The notes: generated from the sequence alone by a model not told the origin. Numbered from the stretch's first letter, positions 25,370 to 35,142 are shown. The stretch is DNA of 64,000 nt from Catenovulum sediminis (GCF_040270295.1 NZ_JBELOE010000254.1), one strand, 5' to 3'. Translations and numbers: made by a program.

Positions 25370-27526
25370 ATGTCTGAGCAAAGAGACCGATTACAAGAAT
25401 CGCTGCAATTAGCCGCTGAACATACAGATCCCTTGTTAGGGAGTTTGGCTTTTTTAAGTAAATATCATGGTACCCCGTTTTCAGCTCAAGTAATGGGAGC
25501 CGGTTTACCGCTCATTGATGGTAAATTAACGCCAGAGCTATTACCCCGAGCTGCCAGTCGAGCAGGGTTAGATGCAAAATTGGTAAAAAAAAGCCTAGAA
25601 AACATTTCTAAGTTACTACTGCCGTGCATATTATTACTAACTGAGAATAGAAACTGTACCTTAATATCAATTGACGGAGACACTGCCAAAATAGCATGGC
25701 CTGAACTAACCGATGGCTATGATGAAATACCGCTGCAAGAGCTCGCAGAAATTTATACCGGTTTTTGCTTTCTGGTTAAAAAGCGCTACAGGTTTGACGA
25801 AAGATCGCCAGAAGTTTTAAAAACAAACAAAGGGCATTGGTTTTGGAGCACTTTAAAAGATAATCTTCCTATTTATAAAGACGCGTTAATCGCTGCGTTT
25901 TTCATCAATCTATTTGCGGTCAGCACACCATTATTTGTTATGAATGTGTACGACAGAGTCGTACCTAACTCTGCCATTGATACCTTATGGGTACTGACCA
26001 TAGGTATGATTATCGTTATGGTTTTTGATTTTATATTAAAGCAGACACGTTCCTATTTATTAGATTTGGCAGCCAAAAAATCTGACGTTATTCTATCCAG
26101 CAGATTATTTGAAAAAACCCTACGAATGAATATGGCATCAAGACCACAATCTGTCGGCGCATTTGCCAGAAATATTCAAGAGTTCGATTCAATACGAGAC
26201 TTTATTACTTCAGCGACCATAGCCACATTGATTGATATACCATTTTCATTAATTATTATCACGGTTGTCGCATTAATTGCAGGCCCTATCGCGATAGTTC
26301 CGATTGTTGCGATTATCATAATGCTGACTTATTCAGCATGGATAAAACACAAAATGCGGCAACTCGTCGAAGAAGGCAGTCGATACAGCACAATGAAAAA
26401 TGCACACTTAATTGAAACATTAAGTGGTATAGAAACACTAAAACTTAATAGCGCAGAAAGTCAATTCCAACAAAAATGGGAAGAACTTATCGGCAATATC
26501 TCAAGTTGGAATATCGGCATTAAAAAGCTGGCGACTACAGTCGGCTCAGTGAGCGGCTTTTTGACACAATTGGCTTCCGTGCTGGTTGTTGTCGTCGGTG
26601 TATTTTTAATTAGCGAAGGCGATATTAGCATGGGGGCTTTGATTGCCGCAGTGATGTTGAGCAATCGAGTGATGCAGCCATTTACACAAATCTCTTTATT
26701 GGCAACGCGATACAATCAAGCAGAATCAGCATTAAAAACGCTTGATGACATTATGCAACTGCCGGATGAATCATTAGAAAAATACCTTCACAGACCCTAT
26801 TTTGACGGCAACATAGAATTTAACCAAGTTTCATTCGCTTACCCAGAAGCCGACAACAAAGTGCTTAAAAACATCAGTTTTAACATCAAAGAAAAAGAAA
26901 AAGTTGCAATTATTGGACGAATTGGTGCTGGTAAATCGACTATAGAAAAGCTTTTGTTAGGTTTTTATCAGGCAAAAGACGGAGCCATCCGCTTAGATGG
27001 AATTGATATCAACCAAATAAGTCCTGCCGATTTACGAACAAAAATTGGCTGTTTACCGCAAGATATTAACCTATTCTATGGCTCTATCCGAGACAACATT
27101 ACACTGGGTGTACCGCATGTCGAAGATGAACGAATATTAAGAGCAGCGCGCCTTGCAGGCGTGACCAGTTTTACCAATGTTGACCCAGATGGGCTAGACA
27201 GGCAAGTCGGCGAAAAAGGTGCGTATTTATCAGGCGGGCAGAGGCAGGCTGTAGCGCTGGCTCGCGCATTATTATTCAACCCGCCAGTACTGATTTTGGA
27301 TGAACCAACCTCAAACATGGATAATTACTCAGAACAACAAGTGAAGCAAAAGTTAGCCGTATTAGCACAAGATAAAACATTTATTTTAATAACACACAAA
27401 ATATCTATGTTGGAATTGGTTGACCGGGTAATTGTGATGGAACGCGGACAAATAGTTGCAGATGGTGCACGCGATCAGGTTTTACAGCAGCTCAGAAGCG
27501 GGCAAGTTAAATACCCACAGGCATAA
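25370..27526 (+). CDS. lapB: LapB-type type I secretion ABC transporter
   Basis: The inner-membrane ATPase that exports the adhesin. The 718 residues comprise an N-terminal C39-like domain (about 1-140) that lacks the catalytic cysteine of true peptidases and so should bind rather than cut its substrate. A six-helix membrane domain follows (about 165-440), then the nucleotide-binding domain. Walker A is GRIGAGKST (516-524), the ABC signature YLSGGQRQ (619-626), and Walker B LILDEP (641-646). It lies 56 bp after the adhesin gene, across a hairpin, and 5 bp before the HlyD-type adaptor gene. The order adhesin-ATPase-adaptor supports a shared function. Confidence 0.93.
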   Translation: MSEQRDRLQESLQLAAEHTDPLLGSLAFLSKYHGTPFSAQVMGAGLPLIDGKLTPELLPRAASRAGLDAKLVKKSLENISKLLLPCILLLTENRNCTLISIDGDTAKIAWPELTDGYDEIPLQELAEIYTGFCFLVKKRYRFDERSPEVLKTNKGHWFWSTLKDNLPIYKDALIAAFFINLFAVSTPLFVMNVYDRVVPNSAIDTLWVLTIGMIIVMVFDFILKQTRSYLLDLAAKKSDVILSSRLFEKTLRMNMASRPQSVGAFARNIQEFDSIRDFITSATIATLIDIPFSLIIITVVALIAGPIAIVPIVAIIIMLTYSAWIKHKMRQLVEEGSRYSTMKNAHLIETLSGIETLKLNSAESQFQQKWEELIGNISSWNIGIKKLATTVGSVSGFLTQLASVLVVVVGVFLISEGDISMGALIAAVMLSNRVMQPFTQISLLATRYNQAESALKTLDDIMQLPDESLEKYLHRPYFDGNIEFNQVSFAYPEADNKVLKNISFNIKEKEKVAIIGRIGAGKSTIEKLLLGFYQAKDGAIRLDGIDINQISPADLRTKIGCLPQDINLFYGSIRDNITLGVPHVEDERILRAARLAGVTSFTNVDPDGLDRQVGEKGAYLSGGQRQAVALARALLFNPPVLILDEPTSNMDNYSEQQVKQKLAVLAQDKTFILITHKISMLELVDRVIVMERGQIVADGARDQVLQQLRSGQVKYPQA

Positions 27527-27531
27527 ATGCA

Positions 27532-28899
27532 ATGACAAAAAAAATACCAGAATCAGAAATCCCATATATTAACAACTTAAACGCAGCACTTTTAACTAAG
27601 ACACCCAATGCCAGCCGCAGAGTCATTTACATTGTTGCATTGTTTATAACAACCATTATTGTTTGGGCGGCATTTGCAAAGCTGGATGAAGTCACAGTTG
27701 GCCTTGGCAAAGTGATACCCTCGCAACAAGTGCAAGTCATTCAGAATTTAGAAGGTGGGATACTAAAAGAAATTTTTGTAAAAGAAGGTGATGTAGTAGA
27801 AGCAGGCGAAAAACTCATTAGTATCGATGAAACACGATTTTTATCAGAGTACCGAGAACAAGAAGCGTTAGCCTATAGCTTGCGAGCTGAAATTATTCGC
27901 CTAAGAACTGAGCTTGAAAGTATCCAAGTTGAAAGTGGCTTAAGTAATCAATATGCCGTTCAGGTCAAAGTATTGCAATTTGGCGATATTATGCAAACCA
28001 ACCCCGAAGTCGTTAGCAGGCAAAAAGCACTATATAACGAGCGAATTCGAAATTTAGAAAATCAGGTGAGCATACTAGAACAGCAAGTTACACAGAAAAA
28101 ACAACAACTCGCTGAATTAGAGTCAAAAATAGATCATGCCGAAAGAAGCTACAACTTAGTCAGAAAAGAATTGGATTTAACCCGTCCATTGGCAAACAGA
28201 GGCGTGGTTTCAGAAGTTGAACTTATTAAACTAGAACGCGCAGCGAATGATGTAAAAGGAGAGCTTGAAAGCAATAGATTACTCAAGCCTAAAATTCGTG
28301 CAGAAATAGAAGAATCGCTAAATAAACGAAAAGAAGTTATTCTTAAATTCAGAAGTGAAGTGCAAAAAGAGCTATCGAAAGCTGAAACAGAACTTTCATC
28401 ACTAGACGAGGCTTTGGTATCATCGCAAGACAGGTTAACACGAACGAGCGTTTATTCACCTGTCAAAGGTACTATTAAAACTATTAACATTAATACGATT
28501 GGCGGTGTAATACAGCCAGGTATGGATTTGTTAGAAATAGTACCGATGGCGGATAGTTTATTAGTAGAAGCAAAAATTTTACCTAAAGATATCGCATTTT
28601 TGCGACCGGGCTTGCCTGCCGTGATAAAATTAACCGCATATGACTTCGCTATTTATGGTGGATTAAAAGGTACAGTAGAGCATATCAGTGCCGATACCAT
28701 ACAAGATGAGAAAGAAAACAGCTTTTATCTCATCAGGGTACGAACAGAAGATAGTTATTACGATAGCAAAGACAACCCATTACCTATAATTCCGGGAATG
28801 ACAGCAACAGTTGATGTTTTAACTGGTAAGAAAACCGTGTTAGATTATATACTTAAGCCAATCGTTAGGGCTAAGCAAAATGCAATGCGCGAAAGATAA
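27532..28899 (+). CDS. lapC: LapC-type membrane fusion protein (HlyD family)
   Basis: The periplasmic adaptor linking the ABC ATPase to the outer-membrane channel. One N-terminal membrane anchor lies at about 26-47 (VIYIVALFITTIIVWAAFAKL). A lipoyl-type half-motif (VIQNLEGGILKEIFVKEGDVVEAGEKL, about 69-95) is followed by long coiled-coil helices (about 100-290), the second half-motif (TSVYSPVKGTIKTININTIGG) and a beta-barrel with the family C-terminal block IIPGMTATVDVLTGKKTVLDYILKP. The 455-residue length is standard. It starts 5 bp after the ATPase gene. Confidence 0.94.
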   Translation: MTKKIPESEIPYINNLNAALLTKTPNASRRVIYIVALFITTIIVWAAFAKLDEVTVGLGKVIPSQQVQVIQNLEGGILKEIFVKEGDVVEAGEKLISIDETRFLSEYREQEALAYSLRAEIIRLRTELESIQVESGLSNQYAVQVKVLQFGDIMQTNPEVVSRQKALYNERIRNLENQVSILEQQVTQKKQQLAELESKIDHAERSYNLVRKELDLTRPLANRGVVSEVELIKLERAANDVKGELESNRLLKPKIRAEIEESLNKRKEVILKFRSEVQKELSKAETELSSLDEALVSSQDRLTRTSVYSPVKGTIKTININTIGGVIQPGMDLLEIVPMADSLLVEAKILPKDIAFLRPGLPAVIKLTAYDFAIYGGLKGTVEHISADTIQDEKENSFYLIRVRTEDSYYDSKDNPLPIIPGMTATVDVLTGKKTVLDYILKPIVRAKQNAMRER

Positions 28900-28938
28900 T
28901 AATTAAATGCAAAAAAAAGAATTGGGGAAGCGTCACAA

Positions 28939-30273
28939 TTGAAAAAATTGAATATGCGCACACATATTTTGTTGGCTATCAATATTTGGATTATCAGTTT
29001 TTCTGTTAGTTATGCAAAGTCGGTTGAAGAAGCTGTAGCAACGGCTTTTAATACGAATCCAGAACTAAAAGCCGCTTACAATAGATATCGTTCTGCTTAC
29101 CACCAACATAAAGGTAGTAAAGGTGCTTGGTATCCAAATATAAATGCCCGCGCAAATATTGGGCAGGGCAGGCAAAACACACCAGAATCACGAGCCGGTA
29201 TTGAAGATGAACAAACAAAACCAGTTGAATACAGTATTAGTTTAGAGCAAGTCTTGTTCGATGGCTTTTTTACCCGCAATGAAGTTAAGCGCACCGAACA
29301 GGAAATGCGCTCTGAATATTATGCACTTAAAGAAACGGCGGAAAATAAAGCATTAGATGCAGTATCTGCATATTTAGCAGTATATCGGGAACGGCAATTA
29401 AAAACGCTGGCAGAGAAAAACTTGGCGTCGCATCAGGAAATATATGAACAAATAAAAATGCGAGCAGATAGTGGGTTAGGCTCTAATTCAGAATTGTCGC
29501 AAGCATCAGGGCGACTGGCCCGAGCACATGCCAGCGCGCTTGCTGCAGAAAATAATTTGCAAGACGTCTTAGCGCAATACAAAGCAATTATTGGCGAGTC
29601 GGCAGATGAAATTATTGTACCTAAAGTCAATCAAGTAAAAATACCTACTAGCTTGGGTGATTTGTTAAATCAATCAAAAGAACAACACCCAACGCTTTAT
29701 CTAGCAAAAGCAGATATAGCAGCAACACAGGCTCAGTTGAAAACCGCAAAAGCGGCCTATTATCCGCGAGTTACATTTGAAGTATCAAAATCAAAAGTGG
29801 ATGACCGAGGATCAGACAATGCATTTCGTGATGAAACCCGAGCAGATATCGTAGTAACTTATAACCTGTTTCGAGGCGGAACAGACCGGCACGCAGAGCT
29901 CAACGCTGCATATCAAATAGAACAAGCAAAAGAAATTCGTCACCAAGCCGAGAGGCAAGTATTAGAAGGGGCCAAATTATCTTGGAATGCGATGACCTCA
30001 ATACAGCAACAGCTAGAATTTTTGCGAATTCATGTAGAGCAAAGTTACATTACGCAACAAGCATATAAAAAGCAATTTGATTTGGGGCGCAGAACTTTGC
30101 TCGACTTACTGGATACTGAAAACGAACTATTTGAAGCCAGAAAATCTTATGTCAATGCCGAAGCATCCTATATAACAGCACAATATCGCGTGTTAAACGC
30201 AATGGGGCGCTTATTAGAAGCACTGGAAATAAACCCTCAAGAGTATTGGCAGGTCGCGCGAAATGCAAACTAA
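28939..30273 (+). CDS. lapE: TolC-family outer-membrane channel (LapE-type)
   Basis: The outer-membrane exit duct for the adhesin, and the likely place where its retention module plugs. The 444 residues begin with a signal peptide (ending SFSVSYA before KSVEEAV). The two-fold repeated TolC architecture follows, with SVEEAVATAFNTNPELKAA and YPRVTFEVSKSK blocks and the late RTLLDLLDTENELFEARKSY helix. The start is probably TTG 28939, supported by GGGGAAG about 8 bp upstream; an internal ATG at 28954 is the alternative. The gene overlaps the next by 11 bp. Confidence 0.93.
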   Translation: MKKLNMRTHILLAINIWIISFSVSYAKSVEEAVATAFNTNPELKAAYNRYRSAYHQHKGSKGAWYPNINARANIGQGRQNTPESRAGIEDEQTKPVEYSISLEQVLFDGFFTRNEVKRTEQEMRSEYYALKETAENKALDAVSAYLAVYRERQLKTLAEKNLASHQEIYEQIKMRADSGLGSNSELSQASGRLARAHASALAAENNLQDVLAQYKAIIGESADEIIVPKVNQVKIPTSLGDLLNQSKEQHPTLYLAKADIAATQAQLKTAKAAYYPRVTFEVSKSKVDDRGSDNAFRDETRADIVVTYNLFRGGTDRHAELNAAYQIEQAKEIRHQAERQVLEGAKLSWNAMTSIQQQLEFLRIHVEQSYITQQAYKKQFDLGRRTLLDLLDTENELFEARKSYVNAEASYITAQYRVLNAMGRLLEALEINPQEYWQVARNAN

Positions 30274-31291
30274 GCTACTAAAATTAATTGCTACATCAAG
30301 CCTGTTTATTGTGTTAAATGCATGTAGTGTATTAAATCTTGAATCCTATAGAGATCGGCCTGAATGGCAAAACATCTCTAAATCCAGCTACCAACGACTA
30401 AACGACAGTGATTTAGACGGCGTGATAAAAGCACGCGAAATGTGTGCTGACACTAAAGTCGGGCACCAAGTAGACAACTATGGTTGCTCAACACTGGTAG
30501 ATAACTTAAAAGAACATCAGACCCGCTTATATTTTCAGTATCAAGAAGCGAAATGGGGTGAGGTTTCACTCAGTGCTGCTCATGACTTTTTATCAAGCTT
30601 AAACCCAGATTACAAATGGTCAATCGTGATAAAAAACGAGCAGAAAAATAATGTTCACTACATCCAAAGAAGCCAGTTAATATTGTCACTTATTCAAAAA
30701 GAATACCCGAATTTATTTAGCAAAATATCAATACAACAAGCAGGTGAAACATTAAAAACCATCAGTGCAGAAAATACGGTAGAAACGCCCAGTGACAAAG
30801 TATTCATTGTCTATTTTGACAATGACAGTGCCAAGTTAAACGCGCTAGATCAGCAAAAAATAAGCGAGTTTATAAACGCATATAAAAGCAAGGGCACAGG
30901 TAAATTATATCTGAGTGGTCACGCATCAATGCACGGCGAAAATGACTACAACCAAGCATTAAGCGAGCAACGCTCACAAGCACTCATTGGCTACTTAACC
31001 GCAAAATACCAAATTCAGAAAGACACAATCGACGCAACAGCAATGGGCGAAGAAATGCCTTTGGTGATTGATGAAACAGAAGAAGCGCAAAGATTAAATC
31101 GTAGAGTTGAAATGATTTATCAGGAAAGTGCACAAGCAAATACGCAAAATGATGACGACGGAAGAGTCGAACTTGTAGCACAAAGTTTAGTCACCGAAGC
31201 AGAACTCAAGTGGCACATCTACATTATGGAAGCGCAAAACAGCGAAATGGAAACTGAAAATTCTGACAATTATGAAGCGCTTGGCTGGTAA
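30263..31291 (+). CDS. OmpA-family peptidoglycan-binding lipoprotein
   Basis: A 342-residue lipoprotein with lipobox LNAC (lipidated C21). The C-terminal OmpA-like domain (about 182-290) has VYFDNDSAKLNALDQQKI, LSGHASMHGENDYNQALSEQRS and RRVEMIYQ. Such domains bind diaminopimelate of peptidoglycan, so the protein may anchor the export channel or adhesin complex to the wall (inference). The middle region (about 40-175) is unlike any domain I recognise, and a polar tail follows. It overlaps the channel gene by 11 bp and the protease gene by 20 bp, indicating coupled translation in the Lap-type operon. OmpA-like proteins occur in several such loci. Confidence 0.88.
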   Translation: MQTKLLKLIATSSLFIVLNACSVLNLESYRDRPEWQNISKSSYQRLNDSDLDGVIKAREMCADTKVGHQVDNYGCSTLVDNLKEHQTRLYFQYQEAKWGEVSLSAAHDFLSSLNPDYKWSIVIKNEQKNNVHYIQRSQLILSLIQKEYPNLFSKISIQQAGETLKTISAENTVETPSDKVFIVYFDNDSAKLNALDQQKISEFINAYKSKGTGKLYLSGHASMHGENDYNQALSEQRSQALIGYLTAKYQIQKDTIDATAMGEEMPLVIDETEEAQRLNRRVEMIYQESAQANTQNDDDGRVELVAQSLVTEAELKWHIYIMEAQNSEMETENSDNYEALGW

Positions 31292-31928
31292 ATTAATTAC
31301 CGCCAGCTTTATCATTCTAACCCTCATTTCAGTATGGGCTGCTGAGCAGCTCAATACGGCCAAATTAATACAACACGTTGTGCAAAAATACGGCGAAGAT
31401 GCCGGCAAACGAGCTAATGCATGGCGCAATATTGTAGAGAATAACCAACATCTGTCAGACAAAGATAAATTGAAAAAAGTAAATCTTTTTTTCAATTTGT
31501 TTGATTTTGTTGACGACCAAATCATGTGGAAACAAGAAGACTACTGGGCCACCCCACTAGAATTTATTGGGCGCAAAGGCGGAGACTGCGAAGACTTTAC
31601 AATCGCCAAATATTTTACTTTATTAGAGTTAGGCGTGCCGATAGACAAATTGCGCCTAACCTACGTAAAAGCAGTCAGGTTAAATCAATTTCATATGGTA
31701 TTAGCGTACTATGAAACTCCAAAATCCATGCCTTTGATATTAGACAACTTAGACGGCGAGATTAAACCGGCGATAAAACGAAGAGATTTAATCCCCATTT
31801 TCTCTTTTAATGGTCAACAACTGTGGCTTAATAAACAAAAAGGAAAGGGGCAACTTGTTGGCAGTTCTGAGCGTTTAGACCACTGGGATAACCTCAGTAA
31901 ACGCTACCAATTAACTGAATTTAAATAG
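31272..31928 (+). CDS. lapG: LapG-type periplasmic cysteine protease
   Basis: A bacterial transglutaminase-like cysteine proteinase that cuts the adhesin at its N-terminal di-alanine site, releasing it. A signal peptide covers about 1-23. The catalytic triad is C106 (GGDCEDF), H141 (NQFHMVL) and D158 (LILDNL), equal in order and spacing to the P. fluorescens LapG residues. The family needs calcium. The 218-residue size is normal. The gene overlaps the OmpA-like gene by 20 bp and is 14 bp from the LapD-type gene; in the known system LapD sequesters LapG when c-di-GMP is high. Confidence 0.93.
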   Translation: MKRLAGKLITASFIILTLISVWAAEQLNTAKLIQHVVQKYGEDAGKRANAWRNIVENNQHLSDKDKLKKVNLFFNLFDFVDDQIMWKQEDYWATPLEFIGRKGGDCEDFTIAKYFTLLELGVPIDKLRLTYVKAVRLNQFHMVLAYYETPKSMPLILDNLDGEIKPAIKRRDLIPIFSFNGQQLWLNKQKGKGQLVGSSERLDHWDNLSKRYQLTEFK

Positions 31929-31942
31929 TACCAGGTGATATT

Positions 31943-33889
31943 ATGACTTTGTTTCGACAAATTCTGCTGATGATAATAGTCTGCTTTTCGCTGAACTTAG
32001 TAGGTGTTTTGTGGTTAGAATTTAACTCTACACGAAACTACTTAGCGAACCAATTAGAGTCAGACTTAAATAACACGTCTACGTCATTAAGTATGGCGCT
32101 GCAACCGCATTTACAAAGTGATGACAAAGTGATGATTGAATCCACCATCAATACTTATTTTGATGGTGGATTTTATGAATCTATTGAGTTGGAAACCTTT
32201 GTGGATGAAAAAACCATATCAAGAAAAAATCCGGTACGTATTGCAGGTGTGCCAGAATGGTTTATCAACTTAGATTTATTAAATATCCCACAACAAGAAA
32301 CCACAATCACAGACGGCTGGATGCAAGCAGGTACACTTAAAATAAAAGGACACCCCGGATTTGCATATAAACAATTATGGGAAGCATTCACCGCCATGTT
32401 TATATGGATTTTCTGTTTATCGATTGCGGTAATTATTTTTACTGGCTTTGGTATTCGAGTTTTGTTGGGGCCGCTTAGAAAAATACAGAAAAAAGCACAA
32501 GAAATTCAAGAAAGAAAATTCGGTAATGCACTAGAACTGCCCGCAACAAAAGAGCTTAAGCAAGTCACCGAAGCCATCAACAAAATGACAGAAAAACTAA
32601 AAGAACAATTTCAAGAAGAAGCAAGATTACACGACAAACTAAAACAACAAGCGTTTCAAGATCCCACCACAGGGCTAGGGAATCGCTCGTTTTTTAATCG
32701 CCAGCTCAATGCATGGTTAGAAGAATCAGCACATGGCTCAGTACTACTGCTCGAACTCAATGGGTTGGAGACCATTAAAAAACGCGATGGATTCACACAA
32801 CGAGATGACGTAGTAAAAGCTGCAGCACAACGGCTATTAAATGTGTTTAACCCCGACAATGGTCACGTAGCCTGCCGATTATCAGTGAATGAATTTGCAG
32901 TATTAGTACAAGGCGCTGACTTACAAGCAATTGAGTATAAATTAGAACAATTACAACAAACGTTAGAATCACCACACTTCACCAAACAGTTTTATGACGA
33001 GCCAATATTCTATATTGGCACCGTGGTCGTTAAAGAAAAAACTGAAGCTACCAAGCTAATGGGCATGGTTGATTCAGCCTTGCAACAAGCAAGGCAAAGC
33101 GCCAAGCACATTAATATTGTGCAACAGAACAAAGAAAATACCGCCAGTACTTTAGTTAAAACCGAGTTACGCGATAAAATATTAGGCGCAATTAACAACG
33201 CTAACCTAGGCTTTTCTAGGCAACCTGTCATTGAATTTAATAAACCACAAGATACGTTGCACTTTGAAGCATTTGCGCAGTTAAAATTAAAAGATTTAGG
33301 TTCAATTAATGCAGCATCATTTATATCTGTCTTAGATGAATATGAACTTGGCCAAGTATTTGATAAAAAAGTTATCGAAACCATCTTTGCACATATCAAC
33401 AAACACCCAGATAAATCTTATGCGATCAACCTGACGGCCAGTGCGCTAAAAGATGAAAATTTCATCTTATGGTTAATTGATATGATACGCGCCAACTCAC
33501 ACTTAGCCGCGCACATCTGTTTTGAATTCAGTGAAGAAAGTGTCATCTATAACCGAGAGCGTATCGAAAACTTGTGTTATCAGTTTACAAATATGGGCAT
33601 TCAATTTGGTGTAGACAGAGTCGGTCGTAATTTTTCATCGTTAAGTTATTTGCAGTCAATTCATCCAAATTACGTTAAAATCGACCATGCATATACACAA
33701 ATGGCGCTCAGCAACAAAGATGACGCCTATTTTGTTGGCTCATTATGTACTACCATTCACAACTTAGACGTTGCGGTAATTGCAACTCGGGTAGAAAATG
33801 AAGCCCAACTGGAAATCTTAAAAGAATATCATTTTGATGGCTATCAAGGGTTTATTTACAAACCAGAACACTTTGAAATAAGCCAGTAA
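31943..33889 (+). CDS. lapD: LapD-type c-di-GMP receptor (degenerate GGDEF/EAL)
   Basis: An inner-membrane inside-out receptor. Membrane segments at about 7-27 and 145-172 flank a periplasmic LapD/MoxY-like sensor. A HAMP domain (about 170-222), a GGDEF domain (about 230-385) and an EAL domain (about 400-645) follow. The GGDEF motif is replaced by SVNEF (314-318), and EAL is EAF (442-444). The usual DDFGTG is altered to VDRVGR before NFSSLSYL. These changes suggest no synthesis or hydrolysis of c-di-GMP, as in known LapD. It is the last gene of the adhesin locus, preceded by AGGTGA. Confidence 0.92.
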   Translation: MTLFRQILLMIIVCFSLNLVGVLWLEFNSTRNYLANQLESDLNNTSTSLSMALQPHLQSDDKVMIESTINTYFDGGFYESIELETFVDEKTISRKNPVRIAGVPEWFINLDLLNIPQQETTITDGWMQAGTLKIKGHPGFAYKQLWEAFTAMFIWIFCLSIAVIIFTGFGIRVLLGPLRKIQKKAQEIQERKFGNALELPATKELKQVTEAINKMTEKLKEQFQEEARLHDKLKQQAFQDPTTGLGNRSFFNRQLNAWLEESAHGSVLLLELNGLETIKKRDGFTQRDDVVKAAAQRLLNVFNPDNGHVACRLSVNEFAVLVQGADLQAIEYKLEQLQQTLESPHFTKQFYDEPIFYIGTVVVKEKTEATKLMGMVDSALQQARQSAKHINIVQQNKENTASTLVKTELRDKILGAINNANLGFSRQPVIEFNKPQDTLHFEAFAQLKLKDLGSINAASFISVLDEYELGQVFDKKVIETIFAHINKHPDKSYAINLTASALKDENFILWLIDMIRANSHLAAHICFEFSEESVIYNRERIENLCYQFTNMGIQFGVDRVGRNFSSLSYLQSIHPNYVKIDHAYTQMALSNKDDAYFVGSLCTTIHNLDVAVIATRVENEAQLEILKEYHFDGYQGFIYKPEHFEISQ

Positions 33890-33913
33890 AAGAAATTAGA
33901 GGCGAAGAAAAAA

Positions 33914-35056
33914 ATGTCTTTTGACTTTGACAAAATTATAGACAGAAAACCAACTCATTCATTTAAATGGGATAAATATCAAGATCAGGACATTATCCCA
34001 ATGTGGGTTGCCGATGCCGAATTTCAGCCGCCGCAAGAAATTATCGATGCAATCAAAGAAAGGTGTGACCACGGCATACTGGGCTACACACTGCCTTACG
34101 AATCACTGAATCAGGCAACCTGTGAGTGGATTGCAAAAGAACATAACTGGCACATTTTGCCCGACTGGATAGTCTGGACACCAGGCGTAGTCCCTGCATT
34201 CAACGTAGCCTGTAAAGCCTATTGTCAACCAGGTGATAAAATATTGATTCAAGTACCCAACTATCCACCTTTATTAAAAGCGCCATCGCTTAACCAATGT
34301 GAGCGGGTTGATATTCCAAGTGTACTCGAAAACGGCGTTTGGAAGCTGGATATGGCCGAGCTAGAAAAGCAAGCAGCTGATCCGAAAACTAAACTATTTA
34401 TCATGTGCAATCCAATGAACCCATGCGGCTCAGTGATGACAGAAAGCGAACTTAAACATGTTGCCGAAATATGTTTACGCCACAATGTCATACTATGCTC
34501 AGACGAAATTCATTGTGATCTCATCTTAGAGCCGGGCGTTAAACATATTCCAGCGCCATCATTGCAAGAGATATCCGGCAAAGCCATCAGCCTAATGGCG
34601 CCAAGTAAAACATTTAACATTGCAGGTTTAGGTGCATCATTTGCGGTTATTCCAGATAGCCGCGTTCGTATGCAGTTTAGAAATGCTGCAATGGGCATCG
34701 TACCCTGGGTACAAGTATTAGGCCTCGTCGCAACAGAAGCCGCTTTCAAACATGGAGATAAATGGCATAAAACACTGCTAACCTATTTAAAAGAAAATCG
34801 CGACTACTTATACCAAGAAATTAATGCCTTAAAAGGCATGAAAATGGTAAAAGCAGAAGCAACCTTTTTAGCATGGATTGACTGCTCAGAACTACCGGTA
34901 GAAGATGTGCAAGAATTCTTTGAGCAAGCAGGTGTAGGCCCATCACCGGGCAGAGACTTTGGTGAACCTAAATTTGCACGTATCAACTTTGCATGCGCCA
35001 AAGCACAGTTAGAAGAAGCGGTGCGCAGAATTAAAAAAGCGCATAGCGCACTATAA
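33914..35056 (+). CDS. MalY/PatB-type PLP-dependent C-S lyase
   Basis: A fold-type I aminotransferase-like enzyme that probably cleaves cystathionine or cysteine by beta-elimination. The 380 residues carry the family opening (D-KWDKYQDQDIIPMWVADAEF, about 20-40), NPMNPCGSVMTESEL (about 167-181), the PLP-contact block CSDEIHCDLI (about 197-206) and the PLP lysine in APSKTFNIAGLG near 235. It resembles B. subtilis PatB and E. coli MalY; a regulatory role as for MalY cannot be judged. It follows the adhesin locus by 24 bp with AGAGG upstream, so it may be read through from it. Confidence 0.9.
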   Translation: MSFDFDKIIDRKPTHSFKWDKYQDQDIIPMWVADAEFQPPQEIIDAIKERCDHGILGYTLPYESLNQATCEWIAKEHNWHILPDWIVWTPGVVPAFNVACKAYCQPGDKILIQVPNYPPLLKAPSLNQCERVDIPSVLENGVWKLDMAELEKQAADPKTKLFIMCNPMNPCGSVMTESELKHVAEICLRHNVILCSDEIHCDLILEPGVKHIPAPSLQEISGKAISLMAPSKTFNIAGLGASFAVIPDSRVRMQFRNAAMGIVPWVQVLGLVATEAAFKHGDKWHKTLLTYLKENRDYLYQEINALKGMKMVKAEATFLAWIDCSELPVEDVQEFFEQAGVGPSPGRDFGEPKFARINFACAKAQLEEAVRRIKKAHSAL

Positions 35057-35061
35057 ATAGT

Positions 35062-35122
35062 TTAAGTTGTGATATACAGGTTATTCGTTACAATAATCAG
35101 CGAATAACCAACACCAACTTAA
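35062..35122 (+). promoter_or_regulatory. Nested inverted repeat between malY-like and DUF3802-like genes
   Basis: An outer stem TTAAGTTG (35062-35069) / CAACTTAA (35115-35122) encloses an inner stem GGTTATTCG (35079-35087) / CGAATAACC (35101-35109). No T tract follows on the plus strand. It may be a 3'-end structure, a weak terminator or a leader element of the next gene, whose start is 20 bp downstream. Confidence 0.45.
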
Positions 35123-35142
35123 AAGTAGTAGCAGAGGGTCAC

